Assembly (NCBI GenBank): GCA_037191015.1
Contig: JBBCKD010000030.1
Location: 7,973-71,972, forward strand
DNA length: 64,000 bases
Reading direction: 5' to 3'
Source: Ravibacter sp037191015
GTDB taxonomy: Bacteria > Bacteroidota > Bacteroidia > Cytophagales > Spirosomataceae
Below the pieces are notes generated by a model. That model ran no database searches and had not been told where the DNA came from. It worked only from the letters and a program-made list of their open reading frames with translations. Positions 8,457 through 17,016 of the stretch are shown here, in pieces. Each line of letters starts with the position of its first letter. Within the stretch, counting starts at the first letter, position 1. The translations under genes were made by a program, and so were the position numbers.

Positions 8457-9731
8457 CTACACGGATAGCAGCTCTCTCTCGAATTCGCGGAGGATCCGCT
8501 CTTTCATCGCTACTTTGCGCTTCTGTATATTGATGCTGCCGTTTCGCTGCTTCAGGCTTTCCTCATCAGCAGGCGGATTGGTTTCAAGCATCTGGATGGC
8601 AATTTCCAGGTCGGTTTTTTCGCGTTTTACAAGCCATTCCATCTCCTTAATCTTGGTACGGATCTGCTCTTCACGGCTTTTCAGATCGAACGCAGGATAT
8701 TTCCGGAGCAGGACCCTCCTCAGGTAGCTGAGCTCAAACACCTTATCGCAGACATTCCTGAACTTTTCAGCCAGCTCTTTGTCGGCAAGCTTGAACGGAA
8801 GCCTGATTTCTCTCCATTTGCTGAGCAGCACCTTGGTTTGCTCCGCCGCTACTTCGATCGTATCGTTTTTCAAATGGTATTCTGCCTGCGCGAGAATCTT
8901 TTGCTGTTCAAGGATCCGGGGATCGACCTTGACTTTTGGCTCGATGCCTTTGGCATTGTTATACTTGTCGTAGAAAAGCTTTACGAAGTGGCGGTAGGCC
9001 TTGCTTATCTTGAAGAATTTTTTGGGCGGCACCTCCCCGACGTTGTTCCACGCATAGCGAAGCTCGCGGGCTTTTTTGTAGGCTTCGTCGAGATCGCTCA
9101 TCCAGGTCAGGGTCTTGGCCTGCTTGATAAGATCCTCGTAGGCGTCGATCCGTTGTTGGATCATCTGGTTCTGCTCGGCAAAATGCTCCCTGCGGCGCTG
9201 GAAAAAGTCATCCAGGATAGATTGGAAGTGCGTTTCTATCTCGTCACCGTATATCTTGTCGATAGAACCTGTGCGAATCCATTTCGCTTTGATCTCCTGC
9301 AGTTTGTCGGTAGCCTGCTGCCAGTCTTCTATCCTGGCTGCTTCTTCGGCGTCTTCGATCAATGCCCGCTTGATTTCGAGATTTTTGATCTGGTTTACCT
9401 GGATGAGTTCGGTCAGGTAGGCTTCAAGTTTATCGAGCCTGGCAAGCAAAACCGGGAAATCCCCGATGGCATCAAATCCGAGCAGTTTCTGACGCAGCTG
9501 TAATAATTTCGTCAAATAAGAGCCTTTGTTCTGGGCTTCTTCAACTTCCTGTTCAAGCTGACTGACCTTACTTTCTGCGATGGTATACCGGTTCTTAAAA
9601 TAATCAATAGCATCTTGCTCGGTGCGTTTGACTTCTCCAATTTGTCTGTCAGGGTACTCTAAATAGCCTTTTAAGAATACTTTGCCATTTTTAATATAGC
9701 CGTGTTCTTCCATTAAAGTGATGTTCTCCAT
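8457..9731 (-). CDS. DUF349 domain-containing coiled-coil protein
   Basis: A 424-aa cytoplasmic protein of the Bacteroidota DUF349 family. After an N-terminal segment (EEHGYIKNGKVFLKGYLEYP) there is a long helical, charged body. At least three DUF349-type helical repeats can be seen: ALIEDAEEAARIEDWQQATD, AYEDLIKQAKTLTWMSDLDE and the KILAQAEYHLKNDTIEVAAE region. Trp-containing motifs such as KWREIRLPFK and LRYAWNNVGEVPPKKF are typical. The C-terminus is basic (RKVAMKERILREFERELL). The family's function is not established. It is divergently transcribed from ettA with only 73 bases between starts, so the two share a promoter region. ATG 9731 was chosen over the internal Met at 9713, which would also be plausible. 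Confidence 0.85.
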   Translation of the reverse strand: MENITLMEEHGYIKNGKVFLKGYLEYPDRQIGEVKRTEQDAIDYFKNRYTIAESKVSQLEQEVEEAQNKGSYLTKLLQLRQKLLGFDAIGDFPVLLARLDKLEAYLTELIQVNQIKNLEIKRALIEDAEEAARIEDWQQATDKLQEIKAKWIRTGSIDKIYGDEIETHFQSILDDFFQRRREHFAEQNQMIQQRIDAYEDLIKQAKTLTWMSDLDEAYKKARELRYAWNNVGEVPPKKFFKISKAYRHFVKLFYDKYNNAKGIEPKVKVDPRILEQQKILAQAEYHLKNDTIEVAAEQTKVLLSKWREIRLPFKLADKELAEKFRNVCDKVFELSYLRRVLLRKYPAFDLKSREEQIRTKIKEMEWLVKREKTDLEIAIQMLETNPPADEESLKQRNGSINIQKRKVAMKERILREFERELLSV

Positions 9732-9804
9732 CTTTCCTTTGATTCAACTTTTACAATGGGGGTTAAATAACGATATTTGCCTAAGTTTACAAATTAAACA
9801 AAAA

Positions 9805-11472
9805 ATGAGTAACGAAACTATAATTTTCTCGATGGCGGGCGTAAGTAAGACGATCCCGCCTAATAGAACGATCCTTAAGAATATTTATTTGTCCTTTTTT
9901 TACGGGGCTAAAATCGGTGTCCTTGGCTTGAACGGTTCCGGGAAGTCAACGCTGCTGCGGGTAATCGCCGGGGTAGACAAGGATATCCAGGGAGAGGTCG
10001 TTTTCTCACCCGGCTATACAGTGGGTATGCTGGAACAGGAACCGAAGCTCGACCCATCCAAGACAGTAAAGGAAGTAGTCGAAGAGGGAGTCCAGGAAAT
10101 CGTCGACCTGCTCAGGGAGTTTGACGAGATAAATGAAGCTTTTGGCGACGAAAATGCAGATTTCGACAAGCTTCTGGAAAGACAGGGAACTGTCCAGGAA
10201 AAGCTGGACGCGCTCGACGCATGGAATCTCGACAACCGCCTGGAGGTGGCGATGGACGCCTTGAGGTGTCCGCCGTCCGATCATCTGGTATCGACGCTTT
10301 CGGGAGGAGAAAAACGCAGGGTAGCGCTCTGCAGGCTGCTGCTGCGCCAGCCCGACGTGCTGCTTCTCGATGAGCCTACCAACCACCTGGACGCCGAGTC
10401 GGTCCTGTGGCTCGAAGAGCACCTGCGTCAATACAAAGGGACTGTCATAGCCGTTACCCACGACCGTTACTTCCTGGATAACGTGGCGGGATGGATACTG
10501 GAGCTCGATCGCGGCGAAGGTATTCCCTGGAAAGGGAACTATTCATCGTGGCTTGACCAGAAGCAGGAGCGCCTGAAGAAAGAAGAGAAGACCGAATCGA
10601 AACGGCAGAAGACTTTGCAGCGGGAGCTTGAATGGGTCAGGATGGCGCCGAAGGCCAGGCAGGCAAAATCGAAGGCCAGGCTGGGAGCGTATGAAAAGCT
10701 GCTGAGCGAAGAAGGCCGGGAGAAAGAGGAAAAACTGGAGATATTTATCCCGTCGGGCCCCCGTTTAGGGAATAAAGTGATAGAGGCCAACGGGATTACG
10801 ATGGGGTTTGGCGACAAGCTGCTGTATGAAAACCTGAGCTTTTCGCTGCCGCCGGCGGGAATAGTCGGTATCATCGGTCCGAACGGCGCGGGGAAAACAA
10901 CTTTATTCAAGCTGATCACCAGGCAACTGCAGCCGCTTCAGGGGCATTTTGAAGTAGGCGAAACCGTTCAGTGGTCGTATGTCGACCAGGAGCACGATAA
11001 TCTCAACCCGGATAAGTCCGTTTACCAGACCATATCCGAAGGAAATGAATGGGTGATGCTCGGCGGTAAGCAGACCAATGCGAGGGCTTATGTAAGCCGT
11101 TTCAATTTTGCAGGGGCTGACCAGGAAAAGAAAATCGGGAACCTGTCGGGCGGAGAGCGAAACCGGGTGCACCTGGCCCTGACATTGAAGGAGGGCGGTA
11201 ATCTCCTGTTGCTCGACGAGCCTACCAATGACCTGGACGTCAATACGCTGAGGGCTTTGGAAGAGGGGCTTGAGAATTTTGCCGGCTGTGCAGTGGTGAT
11301 CTCCCACGACAGGTGGTTCCTCGACAGGGTCGCTACCCATATCCTGGCATTCGAGGGAAATTCCGAGGTGTACTGGTTTGAAGGCAACTTTTCCGAATAT
11401 GAGGAAAACCGGAAGAAACGCCTGGGGAATGAAGCCAAGCCTACCCGGATCAAATACAGGAAACTGGTATAA
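9805..11472 (+). CDS. ettA: Energy-dependent translational throttle protein EttA (ABC-F)
   Basis: A 555-aa soluble ABC-F ATPase, the same length as E. coli EttA. It binds the ribosomal E site and gates the first elongation steps according to ATP/ADP. Two nucleotide-binding domains are clear: Walker A GLNGSGKST and GPNGAGKTT, signature LSGGEKRR and LSGGERNR, and Walker B LLLDEPTNHLD and LLLDEPTNDLD. The EttA-specific arm lies between the first Walker A and signature (LREFDEINEAFGDENADFDK). The linker holds the basic RQAKSKARLGAYEKL. The frame is open further upstream, but homologs begin MSNETIIFSMAGV, so ATG 9805 was chosen. A 4-TM gene follows after 3 bases. Confidence 0.95.
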   Translation: MSNETIIFSMAGVSKTIPPNRTILKNIYLSFFYGAKIGVLGLNGSGKSTLLRVIAGVDKDIQGEVVFSPGYTVGMLEQEPKLDPSKTVKEVVEEGVQEIVDLLREFDEINEAFGDENADFDKLLERQGTVQEKLDALDAWNLDNRLEVAMDALRCPPSDHLVSTLSGGEKRRVALCRLLLRQPDVLLLDEPTNHLDAESVLWLEEHLRQYKGTVIAVTHDRYFLDNVAGWILELDRGEGIPWKGNYSSWLDQKQERLKKEEKTESKRQKTLQRELEWVRMAPKARQAKSKARLGAYEKLLSEEGREKEEKLEIFIPSGPRLGNKVIEANGITMGFGDKLLYENLSFSLPPAGIVGIIGPNGAGKTTLFKLITRQLQPLQGHFEVGETVQWSYVDQEHDNLNPDKSVYQTISEGNEWVMLGGKQTNARAYVSRFNFAGADQEKKIGNLSGGERNRVHLALTLKEGGNLLLLDEPTNDLDVNTLRALEEGLENFAGCAVVISHDRWFLDRVATHILAFEGNSEVYWFEGNFSEYEENRKKRLGNEAKPTRIKYRKLV

Positions 11473-11475
11473 AAG

Positions 11476-11811
11476 ATGGACGATGTAAAAAGGCGGTCCG
11501 TCTACCTGACCGGGGCGGTGGCTGCGGTTGTATTGGGAACGGCTACTGCCTGGCTGATACGCGGCACTACCGGTGTACATATTCCGCTGCTTGCCGCTGC
11601 CGTAGCCGGCATTATCCTCGGGTTGATCGATCCGCGGCGCGGCTGGATCCCGGCGCTTATCCAGTCTGTGGTATTGGTAGCAGGGGTCCTGGCAGCAGGC
11701 AGGAGCGGGTCGGTGCCGGAGATAGAGTACCACAGCCTGACCGGGGCGGTGGGGCTGACCTTTGCAGGCAGCTTCATCGGGGCTTTTATCAAGAGAGCTT
11801 TCGATAGCTGA
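11476..11811 (+). CDS. Small hypothetical 4-TM membrane protein
   Basis: I do not recognise this 111-aa protein. It starts 3 bases after the ettA stop, so translation is probably coupled. Four hydrophobic stretches are visible: about 9-28 (VYLTGAVAAVVLGTATAWLI), 36-51, 57-75 and 89-105. A basic N-terminus (DDVKRR) and KRAFDS C-terminus suggest both ends in the cytoplasm. Gly/Ala-rich helices and a conserved-looking LIDPRRGWIPAL loop may matter. The coding frame has the same base use as its neighbours. A cluster of palindromes begins right after its stop. Confidence 0.7.
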   Translation: MDDVKRRSVYLTGAVAAVVLGTATAWLIRGTTGVHIPLLAAAVAGIILGLIDPRRGWIPALIQSVVLVAGVLAAGRSGSVPEIEYHSLTGAVGLTFAGSFIGAFIKRAFDS

Positions 11812-11816
11812 TTTTC

Positions 11817-11973
11817 ACCACAAAGGCACGGAGATACGTTCTCCCTCGTCTTCAGACGATGGGAGGGCGACTTCAGGTCTCTGACCTGATAAAGGATGAT
11901 CTTTTTTTGCCGGTCAGAGACCGGCTTTCGCTCTTTCACCGTCAGGAGACGGGAAAGAGCGGGTCTCTGTGGT
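11817..11973. repeat. Cluster of four tandem palindromes (REP/REPIN-like element)
   Basis: Four hairpins follow one another: 11841-11865 (10-bp stem, TTCA loop, one bulge), 11873-11889 (7-bp stem, TCT loop), 11909-11925 (7-bp stem, AGA loop) and 11929-11961 (14 pairs, AGGA loop, one bulged A). The cores of the second and third (GGTCTCTGACC and GGTCAGAGACC) are exact reverse complements of each other. The ends are an imperfect inverted pair, ACCACAAAGGCACGGAGA at 11817-11834 and GTCTCTGTGGT at 11963-11973. A T-run after the second hairpin (11902-11908) could also terminate the ettA transcript. Confidence 0.75.
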
Positions 11974-11989
11974 AATCACTTTTATTGAT

Positions 11990-12020
11990 TTTGCCGGAAC
12001 TCCGCTTTTCTTTAATTTTG
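11990..12020 (+). promoter_or_regulatory. Bacteroidota-type sigma-A promoter of lysS
   Basis: TTTG at 11990-11993 (-33 element), exactly 19 bases, then TAATTTTG at 12013-12020 (-7 element, consensus TAnnTTTG). The start codon of lysS is 42 bases further on. Confidence 0.75.
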
Positions 12021-12061
12021 CCCCCTGTTTTACTGAGTTTTTTCACCATAGCATATAAATA

Positions 12062-13801
12062 ATGTTGCTTAGCGAGCAGGAGCTGTTGCGCCGACAAAAG
12101 AGAGAGGAGCTGATCAGGCTCGATATTAACCCCTACCCTCCGGAAACTTTCGAGGTAAATACTACCGCAAAAGATATTCTTGAAAATTACGGGAACAACA
12201 AGATCGATTATAAAAATGTTTCGATGGCCGGGCGGCTGATGAGCTTCCGGATCATGGGCAGCGCTGCATTTGCCGAGCTGCAGGATGCCACAGGCCGTAT
12301 CCAGCTCTATTTTCGCCGGGATGATCTTTGTCCCGGGGAAGATAAGACGCTTTACAATACCGTCTTTAAGAAGCTTCTCGATATAGGCGACATTATTGGT
12401 ATTACAGGGTTTGTTTTTACTACCCAGACCAACGAAATATCCGTTCATGTGCAGCGCTTTACCGTTCTCAGCAAAGCGCTCAGACCTTTGCCCGTGGTCA
12501 AGCGGGACGAGCAGGGGAATGTGTACGACGGATTTACCGATCCGGAGCTTCGCTACAGGCAGCGTTATGTAGACCTGATCGTCAACCCGGATGTAAGAGA
12601 GATCTTTATCAAAAGAGCCCGGATCATAACCACCATGAGAAGCTATTTTGACAGCCAGAACTGGTTGGAAGTAGAGACACCGGTATTACAGAATGTACAT
12701 GGCGGGGCTGCTGCAAGACCTTTTGAAACGCATCACAATGCGCTGGACACCGATTTGTACCTCCGCATTGCGACCGAGCTTCACCTGAAGAGGCTGATCG
12801 TCGGCGGTTTCGACGGTGTATACGAGTTCGGGAAATTGTTCCGGAACGAAGGGATGGACAGGACGCATAACCCGGAATTTACGACGGTCGAGCTGTACGT
12901 GGCTTACAAGGACTATAACTGGATGATGGAAATGGTGGAAAGCCTGTTGGAAAAGGTAGCCGTCGCGGTAAACGGAACTACCGAAGCCAGGTTCGGCGAC
13001 CAGGTCCTGAATTTCGCAGGGCCCTATCCGCGCCTGAGCATTACCGATGCTATTGAAAAATATACAGGTCTCAATGTAGACGAGCTGGATGAGGCCGCTA
13101 TTCGTGACCGTTGCCGCGAATGGGGGATGGAAGTGGACGACAGCATGGGGAAAGGAAAGCTGATAGACGAGATTTTTGGCGAAAAAGTAGAATCGCATAT
13201 CATCCAGCCTACTTTCATCACGGACCATCCCGTAGAAATGTCTCCGCTGACTAAAAAGCACCGCTCCAAACCCGGTATGGTAGAGCGGTTTGAACTTTTC
13301 GTAAACGGGAAAGAAATAGCCAACGCCTATTCGGAGCTGACCGATCCGATCGATCAGAAGGAGCGTTTCGATGAGCAGCTGCGACTGAAAGAGCGGGGGG
13401 ATGAAGAGGCGATGGAGATGGACGACGATTTTATCAGGGCGCTGGAATACGGTATGCCGCCGACCGCCGGGATCGGGATCGGGATCGACCGGCTGACCAT
13501 GCTGCTGACCGGCAATGCCAGCATACAGGAAGTAATATTCTTCCCCCAGATGAGGCCGGAGAAGCGGTTGGAAGTTGCCTCTGAAGCCGATTACCTTGCG
13601 TTGGGGGTCGGTAAAACATGGATTCCCGTATTGCAAAAAATGGGCTTTCTGACAATCGACTCTATAAAAGCAGCCAATCCCAATAAGATATTCAACGACC
13701 TGGGCGGGCTCAGGAAGAAATTCAAAATAGAGGAAAAGGTGCCCGATCCGGGTGTCGTCAGAGAATGGATAGAGAAAGCGGGAGCTCCTCTTACTCAATG
13801 A
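12062..13801 (+). CDS. lysS: Lysyl-tRNA synthetase, class II
   Basis: A 579-aa enzyme that charges tRNA-Lys. The N-terminal OB-fold anticodon domain spans about residues 50-160 (VSMAGRLMSFRIMGSAAFAE). The class II core follows: motif 1 near IKRARIITTMRSYFDSQNW, motif 2 (FGKLFRNEGMDRTHNPEFTT) and motif 3 (GIGIGIDRLTMLLTG). The HPVEMSPLTKKHR segment is the LysRS-specific loop. It is longer than the about 505-aa E. coli enzyme because of a C-terminal extension of about 70 residues (ADYLALGVGKTWIPVLQKMG and following). That extension looks like a helix-hairpin segment and, from memory, occurs widely in Bacteroidota LysRS. The gene has its own promoter. Its last 11 bases overlap the 3' end of the convergent esterase gene. 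Confidence 0.96.
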   Translation: MLLSEQELLRRQKREELIRLDINPYPPETFEVNTTAKDILENYGNNKIDYKNVSMAGRLMSFRIMGSAAFAELQDATGRIQLYFRRDDLCPGEDKTLYNTVFKKLLDIGDIIGITGFVFTTQTNEISVHVQRFTVLSKALRPLPVVKRDEQGNVYDGFTDPELRYRQRYVDLIVNPDVREIFIKRARIITTMRSYFDSQNWLEVETPVLQNVHGGAAARPFETHHNALDTDLYLRIATELHLKRLIVGGFDGVYEFGKLFRNEGMDRTHNPEFTTVELYVAYKDYNWMMEMVESLLEKVAVAVNGTTEARFGDQVLNFAGPYPRLSITDAIEKYTGLNVDELDEAAIRDRCREWGMEVDDSMGKGKLIDEIFGEKVESHIIQPTFITDHPVEMSPLTKKHRSKPGMVERFELFVNGKEIANAYSELTDPIDQKERFDEQLRLKERGDEEAMEMDDDFIRALEYGMPPTAGIGIGIDRLTMLLTGNASIQEVIFFPQMRPEKRLEVASEADYLALGVGKTWIPVLQKMGFLTIDSIKAANPNKIFNDLGGLRKKFKIEEKVPDPGVVREWIEKAGAPLTQ

Positions 13802-15350
13802 TCTGCGGAGGAGAACCGATTCCCAGGCTGTTCTGAAAGCTGGTTAGCGGCAGCTCTACATTCCGGGTCAGGGAGATATTCCGCTGTTCATGACCGGGCA
13901 CAGGCGCGTTGTCTGTGTGGGTCACATAGCATCTCCACTTACCCGAACCGACTTCGATAGACTGTGTTGTGAACTGGCAGTTGTTGATCGGTCCGTTCTG
14001 GTTTACCCAGCAATAGGACTGGTAGTTACCCTCGATCGTCAGTATGTAGTTGCCGCCCGACTCGGTAACCTGTATATTCGGGACGGTAAGAGCCGTTATG
14101 GGGGCCAGGGTGGTCAGAGGGGTGAAGCCGGGCGGCGAGCCGAACGGTGTATAGGATCCCGTCGCGATCTGGTTCCCGAGCGCTACGAGGCCCTCCTGGT
14201 TAAAATGGAGGTCGTCCGATTGCCTGAAGACGCCTGCTCCCCCGAAATCGTCGGAATAATAAGCGCCCCATGATACATTGGACAAGCTGCTTTTAGTTTC
14301 TTCCTGGCCCTGTATGACAGCCGCTGAGGTACCCGGAGGGAAATAGGACACCCTCGAGATGGTCCAGGCCAGACCGGGATTGAAGTGCTGCCGCGACCGG
14401 TTGATCACGTTGACGAGCCCTGTCCGGTAGGTATCTTTGGAAGTGCCGATAACTTTGTCCGATTCACCCTGATGCCATACCACGGCGCGGGCGCCGAACA
14501 TACCTCCGTAAAAATTCAGCGCTGTTTTTAAGGTCAGGTAGGGATGTCCCGCTGCGCCTTCGCTGCCCCACTCCGCCACATCGGGGTTACAGTTGATGGT
14601 CCACGGGCTGCTGGTAACGGCATTGCGGTTATCAGCACTTTCCGACCAGTTCATGACCGAGGTGCCGGTAGAAGCGGTGTTGAAAAAAATGACCGGTATT
14701 CCCCCGTTTTCGTCGGATATCTTCCTGGCCGCCACTTCGTAGCACCAGAGGTTCTGATTGCCGTTCGGGGCTACTTTTTTTTGCGTGTCGTAGGCGCCCC
14801 GTTCCATTTTTTCGAATACCGGGAAAGGAAAGGTCTTTTTGCAGAAGCAGTTTTGGTTGATCAGGCTCAGGCCGTCGTAAGCATCGCCCGGTAGAAGCGG
14901 GGATCCCGTCGTTCCAAGCCCGATCCCCTGCATATTCGACTGCCCGGCACTGTAAACCACCTCTCCCACGCCAAACTTGATTTCACTCGTTTCCAGTAGG
15001 GAATTGTCGACGCCGTAGGTTTGAACTGTCAGCTTGTGCCACCCGGCATTTACCTGCAGACTAGCCTGGAAAAGACCGTTTTGAGGCACGTTCAGAACTT
15101 CGATGATCTCCGGCATCGGCGATCCTCCGGTGATCACATTCAATTTCTCCACCTTATAGCTGAATTTGCGGGTAGCCCCGTTTTTAAACTGTACGGCGAC
15201 GGGGATCGTCGCCTTCGAAGCCAGGTCCCGCTGGTATACCGACCTGTTGAGGGGAAGGCTGATATCTATCGACTGGCCGTAAGCCGTATGCAGGGCCGGA
15301 AAAGCAAATGCTGCAAGCAGCAGGGTATATTTCTGGAAGTTATTTTTCAT
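13791..15350 (-). CDS. Sialate O-acetylesterase-like SGNH esterase (SASA family), secreted
   Basis: A 519-aa exported protein: residues 1-25 are a signal peptide (LLLAAFAFPALHTAYGQ). A beta-sandwich region (about 30-125) precedes a SASA/DUF303 SGNH hydrolase domain. That domain shows the nucleophile motif VVYSAGQSNMQGIG, the central VVWHQGESDKVIG and a C-terminal DDLHFNQEGL with the catalytic Asp and His. The family removes O-acetyl groups from sialic acid or plant glycans. The last 110 residues form an extra Ig-like domain with three Cys (YCWVNQNGPINNC). It lies 75 bases downstream of the SGNH gene on the same strand and divergent from fecI-susCD, so it probably deacetylates the imported glycan. 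Confidence 0.85.
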   Translation of the reverse strand: MKNNFQKYTLLLAAFAFPALHTAYGQSIDISLPLNRSVYQRDLASKATIPVAVQFKNGATRKFSYKVEKLNVITGGSPMPEIIEVLNVPQNGLFQASLQVNAGWHKLTVQTYGVDNSLLETSEIKFGVGEVVYSAGQSNMQGIGLGTTGSPLLPGDAYDGLSLINQNCFCKKTFPFPVFEKMERGAYDTQKKVAPNGNQNLWCYEVAARKISDENGGIPVIFFNTASTGTSVMNWSESADNRNAVTSSPWTINCNPDVAEWGSEGAAGHPYLTLKTALNFYGGMFGARAVVWHQGESDKVIGTSKDTYRTGLVNVINRSRQHFNPGLAWTISRVSYFPPGTSAAVIQGQEETKSSLSNVSWGAYYSDDFGGAGVFRQSDDLHFNQEGLVALGNQIATGSYTPFGSPPGFTPLTTLAPITALTVPNIQVTESGGNYILTIEGNYQSYCWVNQNGPINNCQFTTQSIEVGSGKWRCYVTHTDNAPVPGHEQRNISLTRNVELPLTSFQNSLGIGSPPQIIE

Positions 15351-15425
15351 CTGTATAGGAGGTTTTAACTGTCAGGCGTCAGCTGTTTGTTAATCGGGCG
15401 GCTGAAACCTGATCTGACACCTGGT

Positions 15426-16772
15426 TTATTTTTTAATATCTTTCGTTGCGATCAGCGGAATAGACAGACTGTAATGGAGGTTCAGCGCCCTGATACATTC
15501 ATTCGCAATCACAGCCTGTCCGAGCGCTGTCGGGTAGATCCCGTCGGTCGAGAAGAAGTTACCGGCGGGCCACGACGGATCGATTTTTACGCCGTCGTGG
15601 GTAGTATAGGAGCCCCCGAGGATCTGCCGGTAAATTTCGTGCAGGTCTGCTATCGCCAGGTTGTAGAGCCGTGCGGCGCGTTCGATTTTGAAGCGGTTGA
15701 AGGTAGCGGGATCAGCGACAAGAAATTCATTATCATAAGGATCGCGGGAAATTACTTCGACATCTTTCAGAAGGATCGTCCCGGTCAGCTCGCGGGCTAC
15801 TATTTTTTCCGCTGTTTCGCACGGTAGCAGGAGGTCGGTTTCAAGGTCGAAATTTACCGGCCCGACCGAAGTGGAACGTTTTACCAGGAGCCGGACAGGG
15901 TAATTTTTTATTCTATCCCGGTTATACTGCTGGAAATAGGGAAGGGATAAAACATCGGGAACATTCAGAAGCAACCCTTTTTTCCCGGTTTTGACCAACT
16001 CGCCGATCATTTTCATTTCATCGGTATGGTCAAGTGATTCAAAGGCTATCCCGGAAATTCCGCCGCCGTCATTTTGGATGCTATGCACGAGATCGTCGAA
16101 GCCGGCCTCAAATATGAACAGGTCGGAACGCGTGTCGAGAGAAGAGATCCATTCCCGCTGACTCAGAGGGCTATGGCCTGAAGCGCCGGTCCTTATCCTG
16201 CTCATAAACGGAAGCGCATCGGCCCTGAGATGGCTGGATTGATCCATTCTTTTACTGAAATAGGGGATGGCAAAATTATTTAAGCCAGTTCCTGTATAGG
16301 GTTCCAGGCTCCCGTCCGTATCTGTCAGGGCCAGGTTATTGGTTACTTTTTTCCGGGCGGAGGGCAGCGTTGCCGGCGGCGAAGTAAAGTAGCCGGTCCC
16401 GTTTCCTTTAATTTTGCTGAAAAGCGGTTGTGCGAATGGTACTCCTATCTGCCTTGAGATCAGGTGCGGGTAAGCCCATTGCTGGCCTTCACGGAACAGG
16501 CCGCCGTTTTGAAAGCCTGCGGTGAGGCTGCCGCCGAATGCTATGATCCTGTAAGTGGAGGCATTTTTCCCGTCGCTCATTAATTCGCGGGGAAAAGCTT
16601 TCCGGTGGGCGGGCAATATCGCTTCACGGACTGCCACAATAGTATCGCCAGGTTCTGACCCGGTTTTGTGAACGAAACCGACAGCCGGGGCGCCGCCGCT
16701 TAACAGAACTATTCCCAGCAAGACCGGCACAGAGGGCAGTACCGGAATAATGCGGTAGATTTTTTTTGTCAT
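15426..16772 (-). CDS. Divergent SGNH/GDSL hydrolase-like protein, exported
   Basis: A 448-aa protein of the Bacteroidota SGNH group whose members usually read VGNSLTAGFxDG...GQ..SYPN. Here the block is IAFGGSLTAGFQNGGLFREG, followed by WAYPHLISRQIGVPFAQPLF. The nucleophile Ser is kept, but three other blocks are altered. The N of block III is replaced (EAGFDDLVHSI against the usual WIGNNDVL). The block II Gly is unclear (NFAIPYF). The catalytic His of the last block is Tyr (STDGIYPTALGQAVIANE). The segment LLLNVPDVLSLPYFQQYNRD is family-typical. A hydrophobic N-terminus (IIPVLPSVPVLLGIVLLSGG) serves as signal. Start MTKKIYRII at 16772 was preferred to 16820. Activity is doubtful. Confidence 0.78.
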   Translation of the reverse strand: MTKKIYRIIPVLPSVPVLLGIVLLSGGAPAVGFVHKTGSEPGDTIVAVREAILPAHRKAFPRELMSDGKNASTYRIIAFGGSLTAGFQNGGLFREGQQWAYPHLISRQIGVPFAQPLFSKIKGNGTGYFTSPPATLPSARKKVTNNLALTDTDGSLEPYTGTGLNNFAIPYFSKRMDQSSHLRADALPFMSRIRTGASGHSPLSQREWISSLDTRSDLFIFEAGFDDLVHSIQNDGGGISGIAFESLDHTDEMKMIGELVKTGKKGLLLNVPDVLSLPYFQQYNRDRIKNYPVRLLVKRSTSVGPVNFDLETDLLLPCETAEKIVARELTGTILLKDVEVISRDPYDNEFLVADPATFNRFKIERAARLYNLAIADLHEIYRQILGGSYTTHDGVKIDPSWPAGNFFSTDGIYPTALGQAVIANECIRALNLHYSLSIPLIATKDIKK

Positions 16773-17016
16773 AAATCTAATGTTACCGGACGGCAGGACA
16801 TGTCGCCGGGGGAGCGACAAACCAGACCTGACCTTTACAATGCACAGGGTATGAAAAAAGAGGGTTAACTGATTATTCCCCCAATATTAAGCATATAAGC
16901 GGAGTTAGCGGAAATTAATTTATTGAGCGGTAGGGGTTCTCCGGGATTGTTTCTATTTTTATACTTTATGTGGGATAAGAGATATTTTTGTCGGCAACTT
17001 TTTCCCGTATTTTCAG

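Noticed and set aside
9718..9804. Longer N-terminus for EttA
   Set aside because: The extra 29 residues are absent from the family, and 9805 gives exactly 555 aa.
12686..13798. 370-codon open frame on the minus strand across lysS
   Set aside because: Antisense to well-conserved LysRS motifs; no own start context or domain.
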